64,000 bases of DNA from DASUPK01 sp963695675 (GCA_963695675.1 CAVOGY010000005.1:1-64000); one strand, 5' to 3'. Shown: positions 53,086 to 61,352, counted from the first letter of the stretch. Made by a program: numbers and translations. Notes: generated by a model from the sequence alone, not told the origin.

Positions 53086-53205
53086 ATGAAGTACGTCCTC
53101 CTCTACGAGGCGGCCGAGGAGTTCGCCCGGAACGACCCGTTCGTGGTCAACGGCGTCGTCCGCTCGTGGGAGGTGCGCGAGTGGCACGAGGCCGTTGACC
53201 CCTAA
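53086..53205 (+). CDS. Very short YCII-type protein, apparently internally deleted
   Basis: 39 residues. The start MKYVLLYE and end AAEEFARNDPFVVNGVVRSW correspond to the two ends of YCII proteins, which normally hold about 50 further residues between them. The frame is kept. GAGGCGGCCGA occurs at the join and is the kind of string expected at both deletion ends. The family has a ferredoxin-like fold and uncertain enzymatic role. Whether this is expressed is unknown. Confidence 0.5.
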   Translation: MKYVLLYEAAEEFARNDPFVVNGVVRSWEVREWHEAVDP

Positions 53206-53217
53206 GGACGTCGCGAG

Positions 53218-53964
53218 CTAGCCGGCCTGGAAGGAAATGAGCTGCGTCTCCTCGGCCTGGCCGGGCGGCGCTCCGGCGACCTGCTGCTCCTTGACCGTGC
53301 CGATGCCCTGGACGTAGTACTTGTGGTCCACGGTCCCGGGCTCGAGCGGTGTTTTCTCCTGGGTCAGCATCGCATTCTGGGATGAGACCGCCGGGGTGCT
53401 GATGCTCGTCGCCATGCTCAGGATCCGGAACCGGTCCTCGGCCTGGCCCTTGAACGACTCCTGCTGGAACGATTGACCGACGGCGGGATGCGCGGGCATG
53501 AAGATGCCGCCCTTCGCTCCGTCACGTCCGTTCAGGAAGGAGCCCTCGGTGCTGGTCACCTTGCCCTGTGCATTCAACTCGGCGGTCTTCTCGCCCAGGT
53601 ACCACACGGTGCCCTTCTTGTCTTGGGCGTACCAATCGGTCGTCCGCTCGGCAAGGACGCCGTTCAGGAAGAGGCGGTCGGCCACCGGAAGCGCCCGAAT
53701 CCCGGTGATCATCTTCGTCTTCTGGGTCACGGTCATCACGTCGCGGGCCTGCTTGCCGTCCTTCTGCCCCTCGTAGACGTAGACCGAGCCGCGAGCCAGC
53801 GGGAACCAGGGGTTGGTGATGCGAGTCGAGTTGTGGCCGAAGTGGGACGCCTTCGGGGTGGGTAGCCCCTTGGCGGCGCTCGCCGCGGGCGCCGAAACGC
53901 TTGCGGCCACCACGGCAACCGCCGCCAGCGTCGCAGCCATCGTTCTCGTTCTAGTCGAAGTCAT
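53218..53964 (-). CDS. Secreted protein of unknown family
   Basis: About 248 residues from ATG 53964, chosen for GAAGGAGG 5 bases upstream. Signal peptide AATLAAVAVVAASVSAPAASA. The mature part has NPWFPLARGSVYVYEGQKDG, DWYAQDKKGTVWYLGEKTAEL and YYVQGIGTVKEQQ, a pattern of beta-rich actinobacterial secreted proteins with no assigned function. It is downstream of tsaE by 95 bases and probably has its own promoter. Confidence 0.75.
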   Translation of the reverse strand: MTSTRTRTMAATLAAVAVVAASVSAPAASAAKGLPTPKASHFGHNSTRITNPWFPLARGSVYVYEGQKDGKQARDVMTVTQKTKMITGIRALPVADRLFLNGVLAERTTDWYAQDKKGTVWYLGEKTAELNAQGKVTSTEGSFLNGRDGAKGGIFMPAHPAVGQSFQQESFKGQAEDRFRILSMATSISTPAVSSQNAMLTQEKTPLEPGTVDHKYYVQGIGTVKEQQVAGAPPGQAEETQLISFQAG

Positions 53965-54059
53965 CGTTGCCTCCTTCGGGATTGGCCGACGACGGTAGGC
54001 GGACGAGATGAAGGCGAGATGACGGGAGGATGAGCCGCCGATGACTGCCATCGGGCGCC

Positions 54060-54464
54060 TCAGAGGTCGATCTCGCGTTCGTCACCTCCGGCGTGCCGGA
54101 TCTCCACCCGCCGAGTGACTCGCTCCAGCCAGGGTTCGGCGGCGTCCGGCCATTCGATGAAAGACACCGAGTCCGGAGTGAGGTAGTCCTCGAGCAACGC
54201 CGGATCCTCCTGGTCGAGCTCGGCGAGCCGGTAGAGGTCCAGGTGCGAGACCGGCAGCCTGCCGTGGTAGGTGTGTCCGATCGTGAACGTCGGGGAGGTC
54301 ACCGGCTCCCTCACCCCGAGGGCGCGGGCGGCACCGCGGATGAGAGTGGTCTTCCCGGCTCCCAGCTCCCCGCTGACCAGCACTACGTCACCGGGGCCGA
54401 GCTCGGCCGCGAGCCTCTCCCCCAGCGCCTCGGTCTCGGCGGCGCTGCGTGTCCGCTCCGTCAC
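54060..54464 (-). CDS. tsaE: tRNA t6A ATPase TsaE
   Basis: 134 residues from GTG 54464, which overlaps a small upstream reading frame (GTGA). Walker A SGELGAGKTTLIRG, switch block SPTFTIGHTYHGRLPVSHLDLYRL and FIEWPD. TsaE hydrolyses ATP to drive turnover of the TsaB-TsaD complex. It is separated from tsaB-rimI-tsaD by about 1.4 kb containing lipoprotein, YCII-like and secreted-protein genes, which look inserted. Confidence 0.93.
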   Translation of the reverse strand: MTERTRSAAETEALGERLAAELGPGDVVLVSGELGAGKTTLIRGAARALGVREPVTSPTFTIGHTYHGRLPVSHLDLYRLAELDQEDPALLEDYLTPDSVSFIEWPDAAEPWLERVTRRVEIRHAGGDEREIDL

Positions 54465-54550
54465 GCGGGCGGAAGCCCCGCGGCCTCCAGGTCGCCACGC
54501 TCCCGGCGCTGGTACATCGCGCACACGGTCTCGAGGTCCTCTTCCGACAT
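54461..54550 (-). CDS. Possible 29-residue protein between UDG and tsaE
   Basis: ATG 54550 to TGA 54461-54463: MSEEDLETVCAMYQRRERGD plus a short tail. It fills the gap between UDG and tsaE and its stop overlaps the tsaE GTG, as translation-coupled genes do. No family recognised and no strong ribosome binding site. It may simply be a coupling leader. Confidence 0.25.
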   Translation of the reverse strand: MSEEDLETVCAMYQRRERGDLEAAGLPPA

Positions 54551-54566
54551 GCGGCTCGCGGGACGG

Positions 54567-55219
54567 TCAGCCGCCGAACAGGCCCATCTGGTCCGGCTCC
54601 GGCTCCCGCGAAACCAGCGGCTCCGGCTCCGGAATCGGCTGGGCCAGTAGGTCCGGAATCTGCCGGAAGTCCTCCTGCAGCTGCTCCGCCACGCGAGGCG
54701 TGCGGAGCCCGGCGGCCGGATGGAAGAGCGGGAGCAGGTGGACGAAGCGCCCGCCGATCAGGTGCCGCTGCGGCGTGCCGCGGACCTTGGTGATGCCTCT
54801 GGGGTTGGCCGTCAACAGCTTCGTCGAGAAGTTGCCGAGCGTGCCGATCACCCGAGGCTGAATCAGCTCGACCTGCTTCTCGAGATAGGGCCGGCACGAG
54901 TCGATCTCGTCGGGCTGCGGATCGCGATTCCCCGGGGGCCTGCACTTCAGGCACGTTCGCTATGAAGACGTCCTCACGCTGTCAGCCCGATCCCCTCGAG
55001 CAGCTCCGTCAGGAAGGCGCCTGCTCGGCCGACGAAGGGCAGGCCCTGACGGTCCTCCTCCGCCCCGGGAGCCTCGCCGACGAACATCAGGTCCGAGTCG
55101 GCGTTGCCGGCGCCGAAGACGACCCGGTTGCGGGTCTCGGAGAGCCGGCAGCGCTCGCAGACCGACGCCTGGTTGTAGACCTCGACCAGCGCCTCGCGGC
55201 GGGAATCGGCGTCGCTCAT
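54567..55219 (-). CDS. Uracil-DNA glycosylase, family 4
   Basis: About 216 residues. Fe-S family 4 UDG: CERCRLSETRN (first cysteines), FVGEAPGAEEDRQGLPFVGRAG (active site), VLKCRPPGNRDP (third Cys) and LFHPAA (His motif). Two breaks near 54975 and 54952 split it. Removes uracil from DNA as the first step of base-excision repair. ATG 55219 overlaps the FmdB-like gene stop (ATGA). Confidence 0.88.
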
Positions 55220-55503
55220 GAGCTGCCCCGGCGCCTGGCGGCCGACCGCTCCGCGGCCCGCTGACGCGCAAAGCGCTCCTTGGCGCCGTCGCGATCGATG
55301 CCGCGCTTGTCCTCCAGCCGACGGCGCTGGTTCGGCGTCAGCTGGCGATGGAGCGGCGCGTACGAACTCGAGAGCAACCGCTCGACCTCCGCGGATCCGC
55401 ACTCGGGGCAGACGACGTCGGAGGCATCGAGCCCCACGTGCGACCCGACCAGCTCGTCGAAGCGGCAGCTGCACGACTGACAGGCGAACTCATAGAGAGG
55501 CAC
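55216..55503 (-). CDS. FmdB-like zinc-ribbon protein
   Basis: 95 residues from GTG 55503. MPLYEFACQSCSCRFDELVG and VVCPECGSAEVERLL give the two CxxC knuckles of the FmdB regulatory protein family, here followed by a basic tail. Function unknown; often near DNA-repair or translation genes. Overlaps UDG by ATGA. Divergent from panC across a 297-base gap. Confidence 0.8.
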   Translation of the reverse strand: MPLYEFACQSCSCRFDELVGSHVGLDASDVVCPECGSAEVERLLSSSYAPLHRQLTPNQRRRLEDKRGIDRDGAKERFARQRAAERSAARRRGSS

Positions 55504-55800
55504 CACGTCTGATGGTAGTTCGGTCCGATGACCACACGGGCCACGTTTCCAGCCGCAAATTGGACCGATTCCGCCGGCTCGAAGGCCGGGATTGGACTGG
55601 CTGGGCGGCCAGGGGCCGTCTCTATACTTCGCCGCGGGCCGCGACCCCATCGCAAAGGCGTGGACCCAGGAAATTTCGGGCATCACACTCAAAACCTCGT
55701 CCCTCCCAAACACGAACCGTCTGGTATCTCCGATGCGGGAACTGGAACGGGATTCCCTCCCCTCCCCCCCGAGCGCCAATCATGTGGTGCTCGTTTCGGC
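55504..55800 (+). other. Intergenic leader of the pan operon
   Basis: 297 bases between divergent FmdB-like and panC genes. A -10-like TATACT lies at 55623-55628, which would leave a leader of about 170 bases. The stretch from 55630 contains A/T-richer patches (GAAATTTCGG, CAAAACC) unlike the flanking genes. No convincing ORF, tRNA or hairpin-plus-T-run terminator was found. No known riboswitch can be named. Confidence 0.35.
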
Positions 55801-56682
55801 ATGAGGATCGTCCGCTCCAGGGCCGAGCTGCGAGAGGCGCTCGCCGGGCCGCGCCGCGAGGGCAAGCGGATCGGGCTCGTCCCGACCATGGGCTACTTCC
55901 ATGACGGCCACCTCTCCCTGATGCGCCAGGCGCGCCGTGACTGCGACGTCGTCGTCGTCAGCGTGTTCGTCAACCCCGCCCAGTTCGGCCCCGGCGAGGA
56001 TCTCGGCTCCTACCCGCATGACGAGGACCGGGACGCCGAGCTCGCCGGACTCGAGGGCGTCGACCTCCTCTGGACCCCCGATGCCGAGCAGATGTACTCG
56101 GAGGGCTTCGCGACGGCCGTCGAGGTCGCCAACGACCTCACCGGCGTGCTCGAAGGTGACTCGGAACAGCGCGGGTCCTCGCATTTCCGCGGCGTCACCA
56201 CGGTGGTGGCCAAGCTCTTCAACTCGGTCCAGCCCGACGTCGCCTACTTCGGCCGCAAGGACGCCCAGCAGGCGGTGGTGATCGAGCGAATGACCCGCGA
56301 CCTCGACTTCCCGGTCCAGATCGAGGTGCTGCCGACGGTGCGAGACGACGATGGCCTCGCGCTCAGCTCCCGCAACGCCTATCTGGACCCCGAGCAGCGG
56401 GAGCGGGCCACCGCCATCTCCCGGGCACTGCGCGCGGCCGAGCGAGCGGCTCGCGACGGTGAGACCTCGACCGGCGCCCTCGTCCAGGCCGCGAGGGACG
56501 AGCTTCGTGACGCCGGCATCGAGCCCGAGTACGTTGAGGCACGCTCGGCGGAGGACCTCTCCCCGATCGCCGAGCTCAACGGGCGGCCGGTGCTGCTCGC
56601 GGTCGCCGCGCGGGTCGGCAGGGCCCGCCTGATCGACAACGTCGTGATCCCTCCCCCAAGGACCGAGACAACGGAGGCCTGA
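55801..56682 (+). CDS. panC: Pantothenate synthetase
   Basis: 293 residues. Joins pantoate and beta-alanine with ATP to give pantothenate. LVPTMGYFHDGHLSLMRQA holds the HxGH-type motif; SVFVNPAQFGPGEDLGSYPHDEDRD, YFGRKDAQQ and LALSSRNAYL complete the active site. Usual length is about 280-300. The stop overlaps an ATG (TGATG) of a 15-codon remnant before panB. Frame-shift free, unlike genes to its left. Confidence 0.95.
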   Translation: MRIVRSRAELREALAGPRREGKRIGLVPTMGYFHDGHLSLMRQARRDCDVVVVSVFVNPAQFGPGEDLGSYPHDEDRDAELAGLEGVDLLWTPDAEQMYSEGFATAVEVANDLTGVLEGDSEQRGSSHFRGVTTVVAKLFNSVQPDVAYFGRKDAQQAVVIERMTRDLDFPVQIEVLPTVRDDDGLALSSRNAYLDPEQRERATAISRALRAAERAARDGETSTGALVQAARDELRDAGIEPEYVEARSAEDLSPIAELNGRPVLLAVAARVGRARLIDNVVIPPPRTETTEA

Positions 56683-56726
56683 TGCAGCGTCAGATGCTCA
56701 GCCAGGACCAGGAGGCGCTTCTTTGA
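56682..56726 (+). pseudogene. 15-codon remnant of a probable panD
   Basis: MQRQMLSQDQEALL then TGA. The first six residues are typical of aspartate decarboxylase PanD N-termini. It overlaps panC by TGATG and the panB TTG by TTGA, the exact couplings expected for a full-length gene in a panC-panD-panB operon. PanD is normally about 120-140 residues, so the body appears to have been removed in frame. No SHRATV-like processing site remains. Confidence 0.4.
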
Positions 56727-57613
56727 GCCACGACAAGATGACTCTGCCGCGGATCGCGGAGATGAAGAGCGCCGGCGAGCGGATCGTGATGGTCACCGCC
56801 TATGACTACCCCTCGGCGCAGATCGTCGACGAGGCGGGCGTCGACATCGTCCTGGTCGGAGACACCGCCGCGATGGTCGTCCTCGGCTACGACGCCACCA
56901 CGCCGGTCGGCATGGAGGAGATGCTGATGATGGCGAGCGCCGTTCGCCGCGGCCTCGAGCACCCGCTGCTGATCGGCGACATGCCCTTCGGCTCGTATGA
57001 GGGCTCGAACGAGCAGGCGATCGAGAACGCCCAGCGCTTCGTGAAGGAGGCCGGCTGCGAGGCCGTCAAGCTCGAGCGCGGCGGACCCTCCGTCGACCGA
57101 ACCCGCGCGATCGTGCGCTCGGGGATCCCGGTTATGGGTCACGTCGGCCTGACCCCGCAGACCGCGACGGCGCTCGGGGGATTCAAGGCACAGGGTCGCA
57201 CCGCAGAGAGCGCGGCGAAGCTCACCGAGGAAGCCCTGGCCCTTCAGGCCGTCGGGTGTTTCGCAATCGTCTTCGAGGCGATCCCCTCCGCCGTGACCGA
57301 AGCGCTGGTGCCGAAGCTCGATGTCCCGGTAATCGGGATCGGCGCCGGGCCGGCGACCGATGGACAGGTCCTCGTCCTCCACGACCTGCTCGGCGTGTAC
57401 GCCGGACACGAGCCGAAGTTCGTGAAGCGATTCGCGGACGTTCGCGGCGAGGCGCTGAAGGGAGTGCGGGCCTACACGGAGGAGGTCCGCGCCGGCCGCT
57501 TCCCCAGCGAGGAGGAGCACACCTACTCGATCCCCCAGGAAGAGCTCGAGGAATTCGCCCGCTACCTCGAGGAGGAGGCACTGGTCGGCACCGATACCCC
57601 CTGGGATTGGTAG
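56723..57613 (+). CDS. panB: Ketopantoate hydroxymethyltransferase
   Basis: 296 residues from TTG 56723. Adds a hydroxymethyl group from 5,10-methylene-THF to ketoisovalerate. MVTAYDYPSAQIVDEAGVDIVLVGDTAAMV (metal-site Asp), KLERGG, GHVGLTPQ and GIGAGPATDGQVLV are the family hallmarks. Ends EEEALVGTDTPWDW. Direct partner of panC. Full length, no frameshift. Confidence 0.95.
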   Translation: MSHDKMTLPRIAEMKSAGERIVMVTAYDYPSAQIVDEAGVDIVLVGDTAAMVVLGYDATTPVGMEEMLMMASAVRRGLEHPLLIGDMPFGSYEGSNEQAIENAQRFVKEAGCEAVKLERGGPSVDRTRAIVRSGIPVMGHVGLTPQTATALGGFKAQGRTAESAAKLTEEALALQAVGCFAIVFEAIPSAVTEALVPKLDVPVIGIGAGPATDGQVLVLHDLLGVYAGHEPKFVKRFADVRGEALKGVRAYTEEVRAGRFPSEEEHTYSIPQEELEEFARYLEEEALVGTDTPWDW

Positions 57614-57663
57614 AGACCAACCACCGTCGCTACATCCCGTCCAACCTCCGGTAGCGTGGCGCC

Positions 57664-58080
57664 GTGGTCGTTCACAGCGGGGAACTCCGGCTCTCGACAC
57701 GCGGTGATGCCGACATCGTCGACATCACCGCCGAGGTCCAGGATGTGATCGCCGGCGGGCCCATCGACGACGGCCTCGTAACCGCTTTCGTCCGCGGATC
57801 GACCGCAGCGATCACCACGATGGAGTTCGAGCCGGGTGGCGTCGCTGATCTTCGCGCCCTCCTCGACCGGCTCGTCCCGGTCGATGGAGACTACGAGCAC
57901 AATCGCCTCAACCACGACACCAACTCGCACGCCCACCAGCGCGCCTCGCTCATCGGCGCATCGGAGCAGGTCCCGGTCGCGGGAGGCCGCCTCGCGCTCG
58001 GAACCTGGCAACAGCTCGTGCTGATCGACTTCGACGACCGACCGCGCGATCGCACGGTGATCGTGCAGGTCGTCAGCTGA
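57664..58080 (+). CDS. yjbQ: YjbQ family (UPF0047) protein
   Basis: 138 residues from GTG 57664. STRGDADIVDITAEVQDVI, FVRGSTAAITTMEFEPG and NRLNHDTNSHAHQRASLIGAS with the conserved His pair, and LGTWQQLVLIDFD. The fold has a thiamine-phosphate-synthase-like activity in some members, but the true role is not settled. Convergent with the DUF389 gene, ending 4 bases before it. Confidence 0.88.
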   Translation: MVVHSGELRLSTRGDADIVDITAEVQDVIAGGPIDDGLVTAFVRGSTAAITTMEFEPGGVADLRALLDRLVPVDGDYEHNRLNHDTNSHAHQRASLIGASEQVPVAGGRLALGTWQQLVLIDFDDRPRDRTVIVQVVS

Positions 58081-58084
58081 TCGG

Positions 58085-58999
58085 CTAGCCGCTCACACCT
58101 GGCGCCGGCCGGCCCCGCGAGGCGAGCCAGCGTTGCAGGGCCAGGGTGGCTGTCCCGGAGAGCAGCAGCAGGGCGACGTTGACCCCGAGCACACCGGCGG
58201 CGCCCCACGAGACACTCACCTCGCCCAGTCCCAGCGAAACGCCGAACAGCGCCGAGGCGGGGATGGTGGTCACCGAGATGGCGACCCCGACGGCCGACGC
58301 CGCCCGGGTCTCGAAGGAGAGCATCGCCGCCACCCCGGCGGCGAGCGCGACCAGGACGGTCGAGTAGTTGATGTGATTGAGGCCTTGGAGCGCGGTGTCG
58401 TGGACCTCGAAGCTCGAGCTCAGGATGCCGACGGCCTGCAGGCTCCAGGCGAGCCCGGCGGAGACCGCCCAGGTGAGCAGGATGCCGAGCAGCAGAGTGA
58501 CGATCGCGCGACGAGCCAATCGGGCCCGGCGCGCGATGAAGCCGACGCAGGCGGCGCAGACGGGGAGAAGGTCCGGGCTGACAGCCATCGCACCGACGAT
58601 CAGAATCGGGTTGTTGGTGATCACGCCGATCGCGGCGAGCACGCCGGCGACGGCCATCAGCGCCAGATAGCGGCCCAGCAGCCGCGAGTGCGTTCTGGCC
58701 TCACCAATCACCTCAATCCAGGCGAACTCGTTTCCGCTGGCGGGCCCCCCATGCGGTGGGCTCGGTGCGACCACCTCCTGCCTGGTGAGCAGGTAGTCCG
58801 CCTCCCCGATCTCCCAGTCCCGGATCAGCTTCATCACCCGATCCGCGACCGAGGGCATGACGTCGGCCGCGAGTATCACGCCGGTCCCGGTGCGCTCCGG
58901 GGTCAGCGCGACGATCCGATGAACTCCCCCGGTGCCCTCAAGGGCCTCGGTGACGGCGTCGGCTCGGTGCTCCTCGACGGCGAGGCGGAGTCTCAGCAC
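58085..58999 (-). CDS. DUF389 family membrane protein
   Basis: 304 residues. A soluble N-terminal domain of about 80 residues precedes several helices with the family block IGVITNNPILIVGAMAVSPDLLPV (usually written AGxxxxxxxxxGAMxxSP). Function unknown; relatives have been linked to transport. The C-terminus is basic. Downstream of a hexapeptide transferase on the same strand by 9 bases, so probably one unit. Confidence 0.85.
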   Translation of the reverse strand: MLRLRLAVEEHRADAVTEALEGTGGVHRIVALTPERTGTGVILAADVMPSVADRVMKLIRDWEIGEADYLLTRQEVVAPSPPHGGPASGNEFAWIEVIGEARTHSRLLGRYLALMAVAGVLAAIGVITNNPILIVGAMAVSPDLLPVCAACVGFIARRARLARRAIVTLLLGILLTWAVSAGLAWSLQAVGILSSSFEVHDTALQGLNHINYSTVLVALAAGVAAMLSFETRAASAVGVAISVTTIPASALFGVSLGLGEVSVSWGAAGVLGVNVALLLLSGTATLALQRWLASRGRPAPGVSG

Positions 59000-59008
59000 G
59001 CGCCGAGT

Positions 59009-59611
59009 CTAGGAAGCGTCCGGGACGCTTCTGAACTCGATCTCCCGGATCACCTTCGCGGGGGCGCCCGCGGCGATCACCCCCGCCGGCAGGTCCTGGG
59101 TGATCACCGAGTTGGCGCCGATCACGCAGCGCTCGCCGATCTCCACCCCGCCGGTGACGACGCAGTTGACACCGAACCAGCAGTTCGAGCCGATTCGCAC
59201 CGGGCCCTGCGGCTCGAAGCCCTGCCAGGTGATCGGCTTGCTCGGGTCGTCGTAGCGGTGCTCGGAGTCGCCGACGAAGCAGTTGTTGGCGAACATCACG
59301 TGGTCGCCGATCTCGATCAGCTCGAGGGCGGCGAGCATCGAGTTGCGGTTGAGGAAGCACCCCTCGCCGATCCGGATCCGCGCCTCGCCGGAGAGAGTGA
59401 GCCAGCAGCCGGGCTCGAGCAGCGTCCCCTCCCCGATCTCGAGCCTCCCGGCGTCCAGCGCCTCGAGCGCCTCCCCCTCGATCGGATGGCGGATGAAGAA
59501 GCCGCCCTCGGCCGCGTGCCGGTTGATCCTGAACCGCCGGCGCCAGCGCCGGTTGCGCTCGTACCAGCGCCGCTTCACCCACCAGGTGCGCCATTGGCCC
59601 AGCGACGCCAC
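59009..59611 (-). CDS. Hexapeptide-repeat acyltransferase (WbbJ/maltose-acetyltransferase type)
   Basis: 200 residues from GTG 59611. Left-handed beta-helix repeats: LEIGEGTLLEPGCWL, IRIGEGCFLNRNSML, IEIGDHVMFANNCFVGD and VRIGSNCWFGVNCVV, then GANSVITQDLPAGVIAAGAPAKVIR, the usual acyl-CoA side. A conserved His in GDSEHRYDD is the likely base. Transfers acetyl to a sugar or lipid acceptor that cannot be named. Divergent from the ROK kinase. Confidence 0.88.
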   Translation of the reverse strand: MASLGQWRTWWVKRRWYERNRRWRRRFRINRHAAEGGFFIRHPIEGEALEALDAGRLEIGEGTLLEPGCWLTLSGEARIRIGEGCFLNRNSMLAALELIEIGDHVMFANNCFVGDSEHRYDDPSKPITWQGFEPQGPVRIGSNCWFGVNCVVTGGVEIGERCVIGANSVITQDLPAGVIAAGAPAKVIREIEFRSVPDAS

Positions 59612-59638
59612 CGCAAAAGCTTGTCAAAGCAGGGGGTT

Positions 59639-60646
59639 ATGGTCTGCGTAGTGAGCCCCGACCCCGATCAGGCACCGCGCGGAGGCATCGACCTAGGCGG
59701 GACCAAGATCCAGACCGTCGTAGTGGACGCCGATAACAAGGTCCTCGGCGAGTCGCGACGCCCGACCCCGACCACCGGCGGGCCGGAGGACGTCGCGCGG
59801 GAGGTAGCCGCGGCGATGCGTGAGGCGGCCGCCCAGGCCGACCTCGGCACCCGCGACCTCGCCGGAGTGGGCATCGGCTCACCGGGGGACGCAGACGAGA
59901 AGACCGGGGTCGTCTCCGACGCCCGCAATCTGCCTGGCTGGACCGGCTCCTTTCCGCTGGGCGAGTACCTCTCCGGGCAGCTCGGGGTTCCCGTCCAGGT
60001 CGGCAACGACGTTCAGGTGGCGGTCCAGGCCGAGTTCGAGCTTGGGGCGGGCAAGCGGTTCGACACGATCCTGGGCGTCTGGTGGGGGACCGGCGTCGGG
60101 GGCGGGCTGATCCTCGACCGCAAGCCCTGGATCGGCCGCGGCGCGGCCGGGGAGATCGGCCACGTGGTGGTGAAACGCGGTGGGGCCCGCTGCACCTGCG
60201 GGCGGCGGGGCTGCATGGAGGCCTACGCCGGCCGGCTCGCCATGGAGATCAAGGCGCGCAAAGAGGTCAAGAAGGGCGCCAAGACCGACCTCTTCAAGAT
60301 CATGGAGGAGCACGGTCGGGACCGGCTGACCAGTGGCGTCTGGGAGCGGGCATTGAACCACGGTGATGATCTGGCCACGAGGCTGATCGACAGGGCCGTG
60401 AAGATGCTCGGCGTGGGGATCGCCTCCTCCGTCAATCTGATCGATCCGGAGGCCGTGATCATCGGAGGCGGGCTCGGGGGGCGCCTCGGCGAGAAGTACG
60501 TCCACCGGATCGCCACCCGGATGCACCCCCACCTCTTCATCGCGGATCGGCCGCCGGAGATTCACCTGGCCGCCCTGGGCGACCCCGGCGGCGCGATCGG
60601 CGCGGCACTCCTGGTCGAGGCCAGGGTTCCCACGCCTACGACCTGA
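59639..60646 (+). CDS. ROK-family glucokinase
   Basis: 335 residues from ATG 59639 (GTG 59651 possible). ATP loop GGIDLGGTKIQTVVVD, catalytic VGNDVQVAVQAEFELG (Asp), ROK zinc motif CTCGRRGCMEAYAG and phosphate block IIGGGLGG. Phosphorylates glucose with ATP or polyphosphate. Supplies glucose 6-phosphate for zwf, 42 kb away; not linked by sequence. Start codon choice is uncertain by four residues. Confidence 0.9.
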   Translation: MVCVVSPDPDQAPRGGIDLGGTKIQTVVVDADNKVLGESRRPTPTTGGPEDVAREVAAAMREAAAQADLGTRDLAGVGIGSPGDADEKTGVVSDARNLPGWTGSFPLGEYLSGQLGVPVQVGNDVQVAVQAEFELGAGKRFDTILGVWWGTGVGGGLILDRKPWIGRGAAGEIGHVVVKRGGARCTCGRRGCMEAYAGRLAMEIKARKEVKKGAKTDLFKIMEEHGRDRLTSGVWERALNHGDDLATRLIDRAVKMLGVGIASSVNLIDPEAVIIGGGLGGRLGEKYVHRIATRMHPHLFIADRPPEIHLAALGDPGGAIGAALLVEARVPTPTT

Positions 60647-60742
60647 GTTTGGGAAGCCTGGTCCACCCGCTCGGCCGAGTTGGATGTATAGATTCGCTGC
60701 GAAACCCGGCTACCCCGAGGCCGGGACCAAGGAGGAGGAAGA

Positions 60743-61297
60743 ATGGCCAAGGTCGACAGAACCGGGACCATCAGCACGGACCTGGGGAAATGGTGGCTCG
60801 TAGGTCTTCTCGGACTGCTCTCGATTGCGGTGGGCGTGCTCGCGATCGTCTATCCGGACATCACACTGCTCGTCCTCGGCTTGATCGTCGGGGTCTATCT
60901 GGTGATTGCCGGCGCCTCCTACGTGGCTCTGGCAACCCTCGAGAACCAAACGGCCGGCGGTCGGGTGCTGCGCCTCCTGGTCGGCTTCCTGTCCCTCCTG
61001 GCGGGATTGATCTGCCTGGTCCGGCCGGGCGCCGGCGTGCTCGCGCTGCTGATCGCGCTCTCCTTCTGGTTCATTCTGATCGGAGTGGCCGACCTGGCGC
61101 GGGCCCTCGATGTGCGTGAGCACCGGGTGATCTCGGCCGTGCTCGGCGTGGTCTCGATCGCGGCCGGCGTGATCATCGTCGCCAATCCCGACATCGGGCT
61201 CGCCACGCTGGCGCTGCTCGCCGGGATCGGCTTCATCGTCCGCGGCACCGTGGAGGTGATGGCGGCGGGCTGGATGTATCGGCTCGGGCACCAGTAG
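60743..61297 (+). CDS. HdeD family acid-resistance membrane protein
   Basis: 184 residues, ATG after AAGGAGGAGG. Six helices in three pairs with WWLVGLLGLLSIAVGVLAIVYPDITLL and VISAVLGVVSIAAGVIIVANPDIGLATL, the DUF308 repeat. HdeD is tied to acid tolerance in enterobacteria; here this is by homology only. A DUF7144 gene lies convergently beyond a strong terminator, repeating the pairing of acid-related proteins seen at 461-2332. Confidence 0.88.
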   Translation: MAKVDRTGTISTDLGKWWLVGLLGLLSIAVGVLAIVYPDITLLVLGLIVGVYLVIAGASYVALATLENQTAGGRVLRLLVGFLSLLAGLICLVRPGAGVLALLIALSFWFILIGVADLARALDVREHRVISAVLGVVSIAAGVIIVANPDIGLATLALLAGIGFIVRGTVEVMAAGWMYRLGHQ

Positions 61298-61352
61298 GGG
61301 CGCTCCGAGCAGGGGAACCGCCGCTCGCGGTCCGGCGTGAACAGGTGAACCA

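Noticed and set aside
59621..59643. Promoter TTGTCA...TATGGT for the ROK kinase
   Set aside because: The spacer is only 11 bases, too short for a sigma-70 promoter.
58133..60646. An 837-codon plus-strand open frame crossing the DUF389 and hexapeptide genes into the ROK gene
   Set aside because: Only its last third is the ROK kinase. The upstream part is antisense to two clear genes and Gly/Arg/Glu rich, a GC-rich artefact.
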